This document shows, one piece after another, positions 21,463 through 34,284 of a stretch of DNA of 64,000 bases. Under the pieces are notes generated by a model. The model saw only the letters and a program-made list of their open reading frames with translations, was not told the DNA's origin and did no database searches. Made by a program: the position numbers and the translations under genes. Position 1 is the stretch's first letter. Each line of letters opens with the position of its first letter. Source of the DNA: Armillaria gallica (lineage: Eukaryota > Basidiomycota > Agaricomycetes > Agaricales > Physalacriaceae); the NCBI GenBank assembly GCA_037576215.1, contig JBANDB010000007.1:3751001-3815000 (forward strand). The letters are read 5' to 3'.

Positions 21463-21542
21463 GTCAAGACACACATTCACCGTGTCGTGTACATATGCAC
21501 AGCATTTTCCCTTCCACTGCACCTTCATCATCAAGCATTGAG

Positions 21543-24500
21543 ATGGACAAACGGTGAGCCCCTCGTTACAGTTTCTAGAATGGCTTGTACTCATGAAATG
21601 GTAGATATTACTTTCGTCGGATCAAAGGTACTGTCTACAGTCTCCTCTACTTTCCCATCTACAGTCTTTTCGCTAAATACCCTGATTGGCTAGCTATAGA
21701 GCTACTCAATATAACCCCAACACCGGACAAATATTTCTACTATCTCAAGCTCTTTGCAGGACATGCAAAGCTCAAGGAGACTGATAAGTTTGAACTGGGG
21801 ACGAAAGTGCTGGAGAGAGCCCCGATGCCCAAATGGACGATGGATCTTGATCTGTAAGGGTGCTAACATGTCACTTGAGTTCTATCTCATCGCACATCTA
21901 GGAGTAACATCAAGGAATCTGAGAGATTTCAGGTAGAAGTATACTGCCGTCGGGGCGAGGGAGATTATCAATGCCTCGGTTTGTGTGGAGCAACGATCCG
22001 GGATGTTTTGATTGGTGTAACAGATAGTGAGTATCTGTAATCTGTATTGTTAATTTGCTCTCAGTATTCAAAAAATGGCTGCCAGTTATCGACATGTGCA
22101 TCAGTAGCAACTCTTCCTGCCCCAACGTCTCTTTGAAGATCTTCAGGGAAGGTGCCTTCGACCATTCTTCGATCACACAATCGGCAAGTGAGGACCAAGA
22201 CATGTCAGCCGCACCCCAAAGCGGTCCATCGAATAGTTCGGACCCTGAAAGCCAGGATACCTCAGACCTGTTGGATCCGCAATCAGAGGAAATCTCTGTG
22301 AGCCCCGTGGAAGATTATTGTGTAGCTGCAGGAACAGTCAACGGGGAAATCGTCAAATCTAATGAACCCTCGGAGTGTATTTCCAGACTGATCAATGCGG
22401 TCGGAGATGTGAGCAGATTCCTTATGATCAATTTCCAGGTTCTAATTGAGCATGTCTAGATACATCGTGCTGGCTCAATAGCATGGGCCACTGTTTCTAC
22501 TTGTGTTAATGTAAGTACTAGCCTTGTTCAAAGAAACTGGCTTATCATTCCTTTTCGGATAGATTTTCAAACGGCAGGCAGAGCGAGATGAAATTGTGCT
22601 CCGCCTGTACGAAGTCATGACCACGACCTACAAGGAGGCGAGCGACGACTGCCAGCTGTGGCATCGAGAGCAGTTGAAACCAATCTTTCAATCATTGTTC
22701 CAGATCACAAACGAGTGTAGGATGCTCATCGAGAGATACATGAACCAAAGTCGCGTTAGTGCGTCCATCGCTCATTTTGAAAGAGCAATATCTAAGACCA
22801 ATCTTAGAACGCTTCCTTTCATTGAACATGACACAGAAAGCAGAAGAATTCATTCAAAGATTTACAGATTTGCGGGAGCAGTTGAACTTAGGTATAACAA
22901 AGGACGCGCTTACCGTGACATTGGACATCAGTGCAAATGTTGATATACTTCGTACGTCTCTTCGAATGACTCAAAAACGTGCTCTAAGCCCAATCTGAGT
23001 AGCTATGAAGACATTATTACTCCAGGAACTCAAGCCCGAGCGGGCACTTGGTCCCAAATCGACATGTATGCCCGGTACACGTGTGGAAACCATCAACTAC
23101 TTGTTGAGATGGATTGCCGACTGTGATGACAGCGTCCTTTGGTGCAGTGGTTTAGCAGGGACGGGCAAAAGCTCAGTTGTCGGCACCGTCTATAGCCTTC
23201 TCTCCTTGAGCATGAGCGACCGTACTCGCCTTGCTGCTTTCATTCGTTACGACAGAACCTCGTACTCGAATTCGTCAGAACTGATCACATCCATTGCCTA
23301 CTCCTTGAGCATGTTCGACCAGCGCATGCGCAAGGTCATTGTTGAAGCTTTGACTGCAATCCGTGCTGCAGTAAAACTGCCAGCATCCGAATCACGTACC
23401 CAGTTTCGACTCCTCGTTCAGGAGCCATTGGAGAGGATTCCGGAATTACAGGATGAGGGGCCTTTGGTTGTGATCATTGACGGTCTTGATGAAAGCGATG
23501 CGTCGGAAGATTTGCTGGAGGTACTTGCGGATGGATTTGGCCCGACACTGCCGTTCATGCGGCTCATTGTCTCCAGTCGGCCCGAGGAAAAGATTGCTCG
23601 GGTTTTCAAGAACTGCCGGCATGTCCATTGCTATTCTTTAGATCAAGGGGGAGGCGCGGCTAAAATCCGGCACATAGGGTAGGGGGGGAGGGGGGGAGGG
23701 GTCTGAGCCTTAAACGCGAAAGTGACATACACTTTGCATGCCCTATTTTAGGCTATATAATACTCTAGGACTTACCTGGTGGTCCAATATGGCATTGCTT
23801 CAATGGCTTCATGTGAATAGAGATTGTTTAGTGCTAAAAGACTCATCTTAGATGTGTTCCTTGCGAAAGTGACATAGAGTAGCCACCCAGCAACTCTCGG
23901 CATTCAACCGGCACATACCGGCATCTCTCCGGTAACTAGATTGTGTTACTAAGCCGTCCTGATATGTACATATTATTGCCGTATATGGCAGGAGAGGGGG
24001 GGAGGGGGGGTCCAGGCCATCCTTAAATGCGAAAATGTACGCCATGTGTCTTTCTTGAATCCCGCCGCCCCCTTGCTTTAGATACCTCCTCAGAAGAGGT
24101 GAAACTGGACATATGGTACTTCATCCAGCAAAGGTTTGCCAGCATCAAAGACGAGAGTGTCTGGCGCATGCACAATGAGCAACAGGTTGTCACTCTCCTG
24201 GCTGAGCGGGTGGGCGGGCTGTTCATATTGGCAGCCACAATGTGTTCATTCCTGTGCGACTTTCCTAGTCCCAGAAGGCTCGAAGTCTTACTCGAAACTA
24301 TGATTCCATCAGATGCAACAGTGGTCCTGACGACACTATATCAAACCGCACTGGAGACCATCGTATCAGAAGTATCAGGAACGAAGGAAGACGTCCGACA
24401 ATGCATTCGTGCAGTATTAGGTGCCCTGTTTGTTCGCAAAGGCAGCATGTCGGTGCCTATGCTTCCTGAGCTTGTTCTGCGAGAAGGAGACACTCCAGAA

Positions 24501-24760
24501 CAGTTCATCATTGATGATTTAGGATGCACATATGTCTATCATGCCTTCTTATTCTTGGAGTGTATTATCGGATGTGTTGCATCGACGTATGAAGGGACTC
24601 TATCGTTGTCACCTTACGACAACTTCATTCCCAGAGACTGGAGCAAAGGCTGTGGTATTTTGGACCAGGCTTGACAAGGAACGCCTGCTAGCTGTCATGC
24701 CTTGGAGTGTAGACCACAATATGCCTTCTCTGTAATTTAAGGCTCTTGGTATTGTTATGG
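21543..24760 (+). pseudogene. NLR (C2-like/NACHT) gene broken by a MITE
   Basis: It starts with the same ATGGACAAACG|GTGAG exon, and its C2-like exon is the most diverged (NITPTPDKYFYYLKLF). The NACHT exon begins near 23005 and carries Walker A GLAGTGKSS, Walker B PLVVIIDGLDE and the sensor-like SSRPEEK. At 23643 the frame is interrupted by a 432-bp insertion and resumes at 24076 with the exact next codons. The remainder (VWRMHNEQQVV ... RQCIRAVLGALFV) runs to about 24530. There a deletion joins it to a decayed C-terminal piece (YVYHAFLFLE), ending in stops. Fungal NLRs of this kind act in self/non-self recognition and regulated cell death (family knowledge). Confidence 0.88.
23644..24075. 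mobile_element. 432-bp MITE, hAT-like by its 8-bp target-site duplication
   Basis: Both ends read CAAGGGGG followed by a GGCG-containing inverted stretch. The element is flanked by an exact 8-bp duplication CTTTAGAT (23636-23643 and 24076-24083). The uninterrupted NLR copy at about 38090 shows the empty site CTTTAGATACC. Each end has a G-run tract (about 23680-23702 and 23991-24010) in direct orientation. There is no coding capacity. The 8-bp duplication fits hAT-type transposition (inference). Confidence 0.88.
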
Positions 24761-27700
24761 ATATCAGATATCTTCTGACTCGCTCCATGAGTCTGTACTC
24801 AGCCTTCTTGGACATTAGCGGTGACTCGCTTGTGATTTCTATTGCCTTCTCCTTTTTTCTTTCAGATACTAGAATATAATGGAACACTGTAGAATATTAA
24901 TGACTCAAAGTTGCTAGTATATAAATGCTGTCCGTACTACCATAGAAGAAGCTACTACTCTTCGAGTTCCACTTAATTGTGTGAACTAGCCACTGAGACT
25001 TTGACCAGTTAGTTGGTATTGGTATTGGGGAACAGCCAATGGCTTGCCATGTTCAAGTTGGTGGTTCACGGGAGAGCAGTGAGGACCAGATAGTCCTGGG
25101 CTTCTGTCTTTGCTTTTGCCTTCCATGTCCTCAGCTATCATATTATAGCAGACCAGCCTCGGCCATACAGTACATAATGTTGGATAACATGTGCACCATG
25201 TGATCAGGCACATTTGCCTAGTGAGTTAGGAACGACAATCCATGTTTGCTTAGAAGGCAAACGAGTACAGTAAACTACGAAATCTAGCTACTTAAATACC
25301 ATTCTGTATCTTCTAGTACTTTCTTTCTCTTAGTAAACCTTTACTCAGCATGACTCGGGCTAACTGGACATCGCGCCAGCTCGCACAGCCACAGGCTCAT
25401 CAATATTCCACACATAATACATTGACCCCGTCGATATTGCCCAAAGATTTTTAGGAGAAAAAGTAATGTTTCTTTGATAAAAGAGCAAGGTTCTTTCCTT
25501 CGTTCTGATGCTGCAACTCAAGACAATCTTGTGCGAACATAATAACAAGTCTTGTGAATGCGTATATGGCCTCCTTTTGAATCAAAGACCCCATCGCGCC
25601 ATAGTACTGTCAGACTTTGTCAACGGTCATTGATGTCCGGCCCTGCGATTTACAGGTGATGCGTACCCTTTTTTGGAAATCTTGACAACCACAGGAGCCC
25701 GTTTGCAGACCAGGGACGACAACGATCTATGCAGGGCCAAGGACAGTTTTCGTTACGGAGTCGTTGGGACCAACCGATGTTCCAGTATGCTTCGTACGGC
25801 TTCAACATGTTTTTCTCCATTTTATTTGTTGTTCAGGCATTTCTCGTTTCCCAATTTTCTCTCTTCTGCTATAGCTTGACAAGAGGTCCGCGTGTAATCG
25901 ATTCTCAACGGCGAAGAACTCCTTTCTTGTAATCGACCGGTTAGCACTATCACGATGCGAGTCTCAAGGATTTTCTTTAATTACACTTTTTCCAAAAGCA
26001 AAAAAAAAGGTTGCATTCAATACATTGAAAGGTGCTGAGCACCTATATGAATGCAAAGTGCTACACACTAAACACCACACAAACACTCAGTAATTGCGGT
26101 TCAAAGGGAGGTATGTTATACCAAGTTACGACGCTCTGTACCATAGTTAACAAGTTCCGGGTGCAATGAAGATGATCTGTATAAAGAATATATTGCGATG
26201 TCCACTCTAAGTTCGACATGTTACTGAACACAAACTTAAACTGATACAGAATAACTGCCTGGTGCAGGTTCTGAACTCGTGCTGGCTGCCTGGTGCAGTT
26301 ACGAGTCCGAGTAAAACGAGGATTTGTTCTTTTATGCTACATTTTGAACCTGGACCCTGCATTTTAAGTTTTACCTTAGAATTCAACAGTAACAAACAAC
26401 GCTCCTTTTATGGCAATTCAAAAATAATAGCCTGCACCTTCGCTAACACTTATCTCTCGACACAGTGTATCTGTGTCGTTCCCTGTCAGATTGGTGCACA
26501 AAAGGTATGTTTCATTGATATCTGTATTTATTAGTTTATTTTAGGTACTCTTGGCTCATCTGGCGGCCCCAAGGGCCCCGAATCGCAGCTATATTATCCC
26601 CCACCTGTGCATAGGCCCTTGCGTGAGGCACCACTGTGTACGATGCCCACAAGACACTGCCCCAGTGAAGACCGTTGCCTAGGACCAGGCCGACGCCCAT
26701 TACCGCCCCATTATTGGCCCGAGAACCAGGACCATCTCCACCTTTCCCCCTTACCCAGCATTGCCTATATCGACATCGGGACCAATCGCCCTTACACAGT
26801 GATTTTGCTCACGGCAACAATCATGAACAAAATGGAGGATACGAAATCGGGCACCATCTGCAAGCATGGCACGGGAATGAGTGTTCAGCAATGGGGACAA
26901 CGACAAAGCCAAACCAGGCGACAATGATGATGAAGAGAGGGCTGGACAGGGTCTGAGAACCTTGGAGGGGTATGGTGGAAGGTAGGGCATGGGTGCAGTG
27001 GAGGGGGGAACACGCTGGGGAGGGTGCAGGAAGTGGAACAGTGCGAGCAGGAGGGTGGGAGCAAGATCGGACCCCCAACATCCAGTGAAGCCTGCAATGA
27101 TAGCATCCATCTGGGCGCCGGTTCTACTCCTCAGTATGCGACAGGAGATGCCAAGACAACAGCGACATGAGCACCGACAGCCCCGACGCTACCACCCCCT
27201 GCCCAACACTAACATTGGTCCCTACTGCCCGCCCCAGGTCCGAAACACCCTCCATCTCCATGCATCCCCCATTTTCGACATGGGGGATCACACCTATCAG
27301 ACCTATTTTCCTCCCTGACATCATTGACCCCCGTCCCCGCCACATCCTGCACCCTCCATTGACCGTATGACCACCATCGGACCCCCACCTCCGTTTTTGA
27401 TACTGGAAACCTGATAGTGGTTGCTGTTTCTCCTCACGAGCTCCCTGTTATGCTCTATAGCGCCGCCGATCCCTACCTAGCCCCTTCTTCATCCTTAGTT
27501 CATGCTACAGCCACAAATACAGGGACTGTACTATACACGATATAGAGTAGCACAGTGCTACCCACTGCACACCCACCCGATGCAGCCAACGATGCTTGCT
27601 GACGTTGACGACATCCCAGCCTCAATACCGAAAATTTCCGTTTTTCACGGCATTGCGCAGCCCTTGTGTGCTGCATTTCGGTGACTATGTTGTTGGAGGA

Positions 27701-29540
27701 CCCTTTACCACTATCTATGCATGGTAGACTGCCCCCAATCCTGCCTATTTTATCTGTGTTATATATTCATTTGTATCATAATATTTTATACATGAATATT
27801 ACTTAGAACACGAATTCGTCAATGAGCGGGAAAGGAAGTACTACAAGATGTCGAGAGTCGTCAAGAAACATGGGTCGCATGGAAGCAGGCTGAGGCAAAC
27901 ATGGGATGTGTAGCAAATGGTTCACCAGTTGTCTTCTTTGGTCTTGCAATTGTGTACGTTTCATGTTTATTTTGTGCCCAGTCTTTCCCTCACCTTTTGT
28001 GCAGCATCGGTATACTCCTAACCATTATGATACCACTGGTGCTATGTTTTGATTAACAGCAACAATTCTCTTGCCAATGTTACTGGCAAGTTGTGACTGG
28101 GAAATTGTGTTATCGATCTACTTAAGTGTACACAATGCCCTCAGCACCAAACTTTGCCCTGAGACAATGTATCATCATAAGGCGAGCATCATAAGTCCAT
28201 TGTTAGCATATTTTGGTGTTACTTCTGATGCATTTATGATCAGTAGACCAATTCAGACTCATTGTCTTCGCAAACCTAGTCGGCAAAATCAAAGCACAGC
28301 TTCAGATGCCCAACTCCTACCTCACCTCCATCTCGTTCCTTGACTCTGTCTTCCAGTTTCCCTTTGGAGCGTGGCGGCAACTTCAACAACAGTATGTTTA
28401 TCCCCTCATGTGTGTTTGCAAAAGTACGGACCATTTCTTCGTAGCTTGCCTGTCCTTTCAATAGTATTGACCTCTCTAGTAGATCCTAATATGGGCAAAA
28501 CTCTTATCTATGTTGCCTTTTACTTTAGTTTAGGAAGATGTAAGTATCTGCTGTCTGACTTGGATGTCATAGCTCCTCTGAGTCCTCTCTCATGGATTGG
28601 TGCTAGTCTATTCTAACTCCATCCTTGCCACCCTCAACACTCACAAAAACTCCATAGGTCTTCCTACATGGACAACTTGATGCTTTCTTGCAAATTTCTG
28701 CTTCACCACGGTCCATGAATACTCGCATTAGTCTATTCAATCTCCAATCTAGCTGGGCACTTTGGACTTGTACCTGCCATGCCTGCAACGGCCCACTTCG
28801 GCTAAGTTTCAATACTGATACGTTGCGCCTGGTTGCGACTTAAAACACACTGACTGGTTCTGAACTGTTTCTCGGGTCTGACTTTCTGTTTCTAGCTTAA
28901 TACTGTTTGCTTGCTTATCGGTTCTTGCACACACGGAGTGACCAGGTCACAAACTTTCTATTCCAGGTGAGTCTACGACTCGAAGCTCTTAACCAATTAA
29001 ACCCGTACTATTCGCCTGGTAGCGTTCCGGGGGTCAGAAACCTGATTCCCCACTAGATACATGACCTGTATTTATACTAGTCTACTGGTACACTATTACT
29101 AATCCTTTTTACTACTGACTAATACACTTGCTGACCCAGCCTGGTGAGGATAAATGCTCTACCTGGCAGATATTATCTCATCCGCAGCTACCAGGTCGAT
29201 CGATCACTTGCGAAATCTGGAGATCACATATCGGTGCCTGCCGGGAAGCCAAATCTGACTGTACCAAGTGGACTGGACTACCGGCTACCGGGTAGAATCC
29301 TCGTGCTTCGTTCTTGGTTTTTACATGTCTTGCTCATGATTCCCGGGGAACCTTCTTGTTGCTAGTGGTACTTACTGCTGGTTTCTTACTTATCGTAGGT
29401 AGATAAACTTGCTTGAATTAAATTACAGTGAACTTTATACGCGATTTTCAGAGGTGTACGCCAGGCAGGCGTATCAACATTATTGTGGTGGGACTCGAAC
29501 ATAGTCTCCTGGAAGAATAATGTGGCACGTCGATCAGTGA
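24760..29540. other. Gene-poor spacer with broken repeat pieces
   Basis: It contains fragments of block P (about 25070-25150 and 25480-25960) and otherwise unrecognised sequence. The part 26540-27420 is C-rich, with overlapping short frames in several phases on both strands and no conserved motif. The part 27700-29460 shows no supported gene. A palindromic cluster lies at 26015-26060. Confidence 0.5.
26012..26058. repeat. Nested inverted repeat
   Basis: AGGTGCTGAGCACCT is a near-perfect palindrome, and it is nested inside a wider GCATTCA...TGAATGC inverted pair. It could form a cruciform or hairpin; no function can be assigned. Confidence 0.6.
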
Positions 29541-29559
29541 GCATCTATGACGCAAAGGG

Positions 29560-29700
29560 AACAAAAACACAACATACGCCCTCCTGACTGCCAGGAGGGC
29601 GTATGGTGCGATGTCTCTCGCTGGCAATCGAACCCGACATGAGAAAGCGACGTAGATGCTTCCCGGTACGCCATCAGAGTTTTCGATACTGTGAGCTGTC
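29560..29700 (-). ncRNA. tRNA-like unit U4 with 14-bp hairpin and T5
   Basis: On the minus strand: an A-box-like CTCTGATGGCGTACCGG (29663-29679) and a B-box-like GGGTTCGATTGCC (29623-29635). A perfect 14-bp hairpin follows (29573-29586 with 29592-29605, 5-nt loop), then TTTTT (29563-29567). The palindrome CGTTTATGTAAACG lies upstream at 29704-29717. This is the best preserved hairpin tail of the family. Confidence 0.62.
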
Positions 29701-29983
29701 CGTCGTTTATGTAAACGATGCTTAGCTCATTGAGGATGCACTGAGAAGAGTGCTGCCGCTGCCGAGTCACGCTGATTCTCATGGGGAAACACCTGAGGAG
29801 AGGGAGCCTGCATACGAGAGCCAAAGAGGAACTGGAATTCACAGGACGAAACGATTACTGAGAATCCGGAACGTACATACTGAGAGATAAGATAGATATC
29901 TGATAAATCAATTAGATGTGACAGGGAGATAGAGTAAAGCCTACCGTCCAAGGATCGGATCTGTGAAGATGTGACCCTTCCAA

Positions 29984-30115
29984 GCAAAAAGTGTCGCAAC
30001 ACATACCCTCCTGTCCTTGGAAGGGCGCGCGCTCCGATCTCTCTGGCTGGGAGTCGAACCTAGCCTGTAAAGCAAATGCTACGCGTCACCGGTATGCCAA
30101 CAGAGATTTGACAGG
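29984..30115 (-). ncRNA. tRNA-like unit U5 with T5
   Basis: On the minus strand: an A-box-like CTCTGTTGGCATACCGG (30089-30107), a B-box-like AGGTTCGACTCCC (30049-30061), a GC-rich CCCTTCC...GGAGGGT hairpin and TTTTT (29986-29990). The upstream palindrome is at 30144-30157. Confidence 0.58.
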
Positions 30116-30159
30116 ATGAAGCTTCGTTGGCGTTAACATGTCATCGTTTATGTAAACGA

Positions 30160-31310
30160 GCAAGCTCAAATGGACGCTGTGCCCCGTAATCGAGTTGATA
30201 CGGAAGAATGGAGAGTCGAAAGACGGATAGAAGTAGTCGTTAAAAAGATAGTCAGTGATGGTCGCTCGCTTCAACAGCGAGGGTCCATCAATATAGTGAA
30301 GAGAACCTCCACAGGGATCTTGGATTTGGCGATGTCGAACGTTATCTAGGAGTCTCGTCGATGCTAACTGGTAGTCTTGCATGGCCAACCGGACACAGGG
30401 GCTGCGAGAGAGCGATGTGATTTTATCCAGAAGACTTTGATATCCACGGCGTCCAGCTTTGCATAGGATTCGTACATTGCCTGTGAGGGAACATGGCGAC
30501 AAGGAATAATGACGATCTATGGTGTCTGAGGCTTGGTGGAACTTCTATGGAATCCACAATACGGGCTGGTTCCATGAGCCACTCTGAGTGCTGGCCATTC
30601 CGGGAAGAGCGATTGCGCCCTTCAATGATGACAATACAGGTCGGAATAGGCGCCTGTTCTTTCGTTCCCTGCACATCAGTCAAGTCCAGCTGCGAGAATT
30701 CTCTCAGCACCGAATCTTCTGGCACCTCCTCTTCCCCGCCTGTTAAATACTGCATGCGAATCCATGGGTCTGTAGTAAATTGAGGGGATAGGGGGCAAGA
30801 TCGTGGTTTGAGAGAGATATAGCCACGAATGTATAGTTGCCATTAAAATATCAGTGATCTTGCAGACAGCCTGTACGAGAATCTAGTTGATGTGATTGTC
30901 TGATGGCAGGAAATCGAGTCTGCATCCACACGTCAACCAAACGAGGATAAAAGTATGACGGACTCGACGCACAGTGCACAGTTGGTTTGTTTGAGATATT
31001 GTTTAAAGCGACCGCGGAGAAAGTGTGCACGTCTAGACGTCTAAGCCGCGAGTATCAGTAGCGCAGAATAATGGGAGTGTTAAGACGGCCGAGTAGTGAC
31101 TAGTGAACGTTAACACTGAAACGTTCAGAGGTACGCGACGGTGAACGGTCCGAAGTCCGACAGTCTGAAATTTCGACCGTGGGAACAGCACTGTAGACGC
31201 GTCTTGGTAACTCTTGATGTGTTCCTCGTTCACAGCCGCAGCACTGTCCGGAGGGTGCTATAGCGCGCTTTCTACGTTGTCAACTCAGCCCAGCGGAGCC
31301 TTATCGATAC
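30160..31310. other. Non-coding stretch shared by the units (unit B)
   Basis: Homologous to 15700-17330 and 43730-45080. Short frames in it are not conserved between copies, and no gene is seen. Confidence 0.5.
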
Positions 31311-33440
31311 TCGTTGCGACTCGGACTCTATCCATTGCATGCGCGGACTCGACAAAAGTTCTTCTGCTCTCGAACTACAATCCTTCACATAGACCAAGAT
31401 GGTAGACAGCTGTCACGGCTCTGGACTTCTATGAGCATCTCATTCATCGTGAGTACGTCGTTGGTCTACTGGCCTATTTTCATTGACTCATATCTAGACC
31501 GTTTCTGCTCGCCTTATAGTTCCTCCTCCCGTTGGCCATCGTGTTCGTTCTTTTATCATATCTATGATATACGATGGTGCCCGCCTGTATGCTTGATTCT
31601 GGATCTCATCGTTTTCAGCTTTCGGCACGCAAGGAAGATTGGACTCCATGAGACTCAGGACTGTGGAAGGTGCGCTCTCTTTTTATACACATCGCATCTT
31701 CTCACTGATTAAGCTATGTCGTTCAGGATGCTTAGCTCATACGTGTCATGAATGTGTACTTCAAGAATCGGCATCGACGGGCGTACACAGACTATTCACA
31801 CTCGGTCACTATGCGGCACGGATGACCATCTAGTGGATTTGGGGTGCGTTGACTCTCTTTTCCATGATTGCATTTGGAATTAATCAGTGGTGCTATGTTA
31901 GTATATTCGTATTCATTGTCCATTCCTTCATCGACAACCCATCGCGAAGTTTGTATTTAGAACACACTTTCAACAGTTCGCCATATTCACCTTGCCACCG
32001 GACGCTGTCATCGACGATCATGGACTTGCAAAGAACAACGATGAAGACTATTTGCTCGTCTTGCAGGACAGCGACTCCGCTCTTCTTACTGGATGACGAC
32101 CTCCCAAGCACGGGCCATTCCGGTACGCAATTCCAGAGGCAACGCCGGCGTCGCAAGTTCAGAGAAGAGACGGCGCGCGCGTGCCTATCCTGGGCAACAT
32201 GTTTGAGTGATTACCTGAAGGATCTACACGAACTTGGTCCTTGGAACATACGTACTGTTACTTCACAGACGTTCTCTGCAAGCGGGAGAGTAGTGTTGAT
32301 ACTCTGCATAATCGAGTGTTGTTGGTACAAAGTCCCCTCTTAGTGCGTACCCTAATCTCTTCAAGTGCCCTCTCTTTCTGATTGCCAGATTTAGCTATAG
32401 ACATAGACGACGGTTCCAGCCCAGACGGGATCTTTGAGGAAAAATTCTGCTGGTTAGCCTCAGTACAGTCTACCATTACTTAGCTATTCACTGACCCCCT
32501 GTTAGGATTTCCACGAATTTACCGAAATCAGCGAGTTTCCCGCTTAGCTCCTAACTGGGACGCGCCAGCGCCAGACATTGTGAGGCCCGGTCCAAGTTGT
32601 TGCTACGCCTCGTTGCTGGCTTTGAAGCTGCAACGCCAAGCTTTCAAGCCCGCAGAAGTTCGCTCCTGAAGCTTGCGATCTGCTCCTCCAATCATTGCTC
32701 ATCGATGTTGTATGCGGCGTCTTTCCGTCAGCCGCTAAATCACCAGATGGCGAATCCTAGATGTTCGGGTCCACGATCAAGGGATCTTCCTCGATGTTCC
32801 GAATCATAACGATGTCTGCATCACAGTCATACCTGTTCACCTCCGCATCTCCAACGCCGTGATAATCTCCGTTGTCACATCTCTTTTTGATGTTGGTCTT
32901 CACATCTTGCGAGCTCGAGGAATCTTTCGAGAGTCGTCGACCTTGTCCGCCAGTTTACAGTTCTTTTCCGTCCCTTCTTACTTTGCGACTTGCTAGTCCG
33001 CTTTGGTCAAAGCCGTTATCATGTGGAATTTAAGAGAGCTTCGACTGATGGAGCTGTCGCTTTGTCTCCAGACTTTGGGACCTCTCCAAATCGCAATACT
33101 CAGGGTTGGATCAAATTTCTCTTGGCGTGGGGCATTGAGCTTGCAAGGGATGGGAATGGTTTGGGCGTGGTCGTAATCCGCGGCTCGAAAGCTACGCGTG
33201 ATGGCTTGAGGAAAAGAGACGTGGCTCGGTATATCCTTGTGGATTATCAGGTGATGCCGCCGTCCAGGTACGGTAATTCGTTGATTCTCGTTTTTAAACG
33301 AGCTTACACGTCTTTTTTCAGACATTCCGCATCTATATCATGCCGTTTTGACGACAAGTACGAACAAAATGTTATCCTCCAAGGAACTGATTTGTCGGTC
33401 ATATGCCATGGTTGTTTTCCGAAGATTTACGGCCTGTGCT
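31310..33440 (+). pseudogene. Gene X copy B
   Basis: Copy B keeps the exon order of copy C but with frameshifts: a first exon near 31399-31450, then a segment with IYDIRWCPPVCLILDLI, a middle part, an exon with FEEKFCW before a GTTAGC donor, and a 3' part (GIELARDGNGL ... YILVDYQV). The last part ends with a splice-like GTACGG and continues near 33322. No family is recognised. The conserved donor and acceptor positions across copies show that it was once a spliced gene. Confidence 0.5.
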
Positions 33441-33639
33441 CAGAACGAATACTGTGTTTGTATTAAAAGTATCGATTTACAACGAACGTTTTGTTTTATG
33501 AGGATGGTGCATAAAAGCGCTCGAAGACGTTACCAATAAAACTTGTCCTTCACCACTGCTATCACTCGAGAGGCAATTACTGTGTTAATTTCAAGCACAG
33601 ATCCGCACGAAATGGGCGTACCACGACAGATGCCTTTGC

Positions 33640-33960
33640 AGTCTCGGACGTTGGGAGTCGAACCCGCTGGCATATCACCTTGCTACGCCTTTATTGTAAT
33701 CGGATCATCAATAACAAGCAATAGCCCAGCAGGTTAGGAAGGACCAGGACGTACCTCACGAGGCCGATTACTCGTTAATGGCGCCATGAGCGGCGCAGGT
33801 TCGTGTATCCGGAGGTATCTAGTGAATAGCTGTCTCCAAAGGCGACCAGCTCAGACGTGCAAGGGCCAAAAAAATACAACATGCGGCCTCTTGCTGCATA
33901 TATCGCGATTGCTCTGACTCGGAGATCGATTATCGAAGCTATTCGCCGGCACACCCTCAG
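33640..33960 (-). ncRNA. Decayed tRNA-like units U6/U7
   Basis: A B-box GGGTTCGACTCCC is read on the minus strand near 33651-33663 with a tRNA-like flank. A second, decayed unit ends with TTTTTTT (33868-33874), preceded by the ATGTTGTATT word typical of the family. The hairpin of U7 is no longer paired. Probably dead copies. Confidence 0.4.
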
Positions 33961-34284
33961 ATCCTTTAGAAGGCACTTGCAGTGAGTTCTTCGCTCGTCT
34001 AGAGTTGTCCTGTTTGTGTAAACCCAGTTGCTGCGGCGCATCAAAGAGAGTCGAATCAGCTTTTGAATACCCAGGAAGGTCATAGAAAAGTTACTGTGCT
34101 CGAAGATTAGAGAGGAGAGACTGAAGTCCAAAAGGAAGTACATAGATTCTGCGATGGAGGTGGCGTAAGTGACGCTGCCCTACGTGTATAGAACGCTCCG
34201 ATAGAGAGGATTGGTTTGTTACAGACACATAAGTATACTTGAATAAATGGGCTGTCAAACATATGTACATGGAGAGGCGAGTCG

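Larger units (their letters stand above)
13200..24760. repeat. Segmental duplication unit A
   Basis: Order within the unit: eS6 pseudogene, block P, three tRNA-like units, non-coding stretch, internally deleted gene X, block P, block Q, NLR fragment and NLR copy. The same order, with losses, is seen in 29540-40540 (B), 40990-46350 (D) and 56340-64000 (C). Sequence between the units is clearly homologous but diverged, with many small indels. Confidence 0.75.

Noticed and set aside
26540..27700. Coding gene in the C-rich stretch with overlapping frames
   Set aside because: Frames exist in several phases on both strands because of base composition. No motif, no splice pattern and no repeated copy support any of them.
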